Shown: one piece after another, positions 37,906 through 38,083 of the stretch
Layout of the letters: every line of letters starts with the position of its first letter
Numbering within the stretch: position 1 is the stretch's first letter
Origin: Robbsia andropogonis
Lineage (GTDB): Bacteria > Pseudomonadota > Gammaproteobacteria > Burkholderiales > Burkholderiaceae
Assembly (NCBI RefSeq): GCF_000970345.1
Contig: NZ_LAQU01000039.1
Location: 1-38,083, forward strand
Reading direction: 5' to 3'
Length of the DNA: 38,083 bases
Program-made: the position numbers and the translations under genes
The notes under the pieces: generated by a model
Seen by the model: only the letters and a program-made list of their open reading frames with translations
Database searches by the model: none
What the model was told of the DNA's origin: nothing

Positions 37906-38083
37906 TCTCGCTCACTCCGCACAAGCGGCTTGGGCCTGCACGGTAAAGGCGGACGCCCCCCGGGTGCGGCCACCACAAAATAGGTGGGGGGAAAATTGGC
38001 CAAGCAGGTGCAATTGACGCATCAGACGCCAGCCAATCGCACGGCAAATCAAGGCTTTCAGGCTGCGAAATACTTGCGTAATC
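37906..38083. other. Right edge, no assigned gene
   Basis: 178 bases after the acyltransferase. A plus-strand frame opens at 37996 (TTG after AGGTGGGGGG, MAKQVQLTHQTPANRTANQG...) and runs off the end; it could be a new gene start. A minus-strand frame overlaps the acyltransferase 3' end. Inverted pieces CCACC (37969 area) and GGTGG with flanking C6/G6 runs could form a hairpin. No copy of the tRNA end seen. Confidence 0.4.

Noticed and set aside
37960-38000. Possible attR from GGCCACCACAAAAT resembling GGCCCACCAAAAT at 20-31
   Set aside because: Needs an insertion and lacks the preceding T-arm sequence; too weak for an attachment core.
37790-38047. Minus-strand 85-codon frame at the right edge
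   Set aside because: Overlaps the acyltransferase end by over 100 bases, Pro/Trp-rich without domain, no SD.

Overview
ORGANISM AND TYPE. The window is almost entirely a temperate, tailed (podovirus-like) prophage of a beta-proteobacterium. Base and codon use (GC-rich, many GCG/CGC codons), gene style and short overlapping cassettes suggest Burkholderia or a close relative (Burkholderiaceae). This host call is inference. Bases 1-27 are the 3' end of a tRNA gene including CCA, with the integrase directly beside it, so the left edge is a host/prophage attachment junction. No second copy of that tRNA end is visible at the right edge, so the right junction lies outside the window or is diverged. 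LAYOUT. (1) 75-8102, minus strand: one long leftward early operon ending in xis-int. It carries about 20 mostly small genes, nearly all coupled by ATGA, TGATG or TAATG overlaps. The recognisable core is a YqaJ/lambda-Exo-type nuclease plus a RecT annealase; the rest are zinc-ribbon, DUF551-like, DUF4031-like, coiled-coil and membrane miniproteins. (2) 8102-9136: a lambda-style immunity switch. A LexA/S24-type CI repressor gene is flanked by divergent promoters PL and PR, each with two copies of a GCTAAT operator half-site; the repressor transcript looks leaderless and has its own terminator. (3) 9136-14109, plus strand: rightward early operon with Cro-like and CII-like regulators, a replication initiator (with candidate origin iterons inside it), a DnaB-type helicase, a RuvC-like resolvase and small accessory genes. 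(4) 14159-32886: packaging and virion genes: terminase small and large subunits, P22-size portal, FmdB-type zinc ribbon, scaffold, capsid, head protein, tail-tube/adaptor proteins, GNAT protein, S74-peptidase protein and three long proteins likely ejected with DNA. (5) 32964-36789: tail fibres and lysis genes (T4-type lysozyme, 3TM holin). (6) 36856-37905: an acyltransferase-3 gene, a typical lysogenic-conversion 'moron'. HOW IT WORKS TOGETHER. CI holds PL and PR off in the lysogen; SOS-stimulated self-cleavage would release both arms. The left arm then supplies recombination and excision, the right arm replication. A previously unlabelled signal, a 13-bp sequence repeated exactly at three transcription-unit starts (before the terminase, scaffold/capsid and ejection-protein blocks), sits in the spacer of a sigma70-like promoter each time and looks like a dedicated late-promoter family. 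Several sub-60-residue genes that fill gaps exactly through start/stop overlaps are also described here. No CRISPR array, insertion sequence, diversity-generating reverse transcriptase or recognisable stand-alone anti-phage system was seen.
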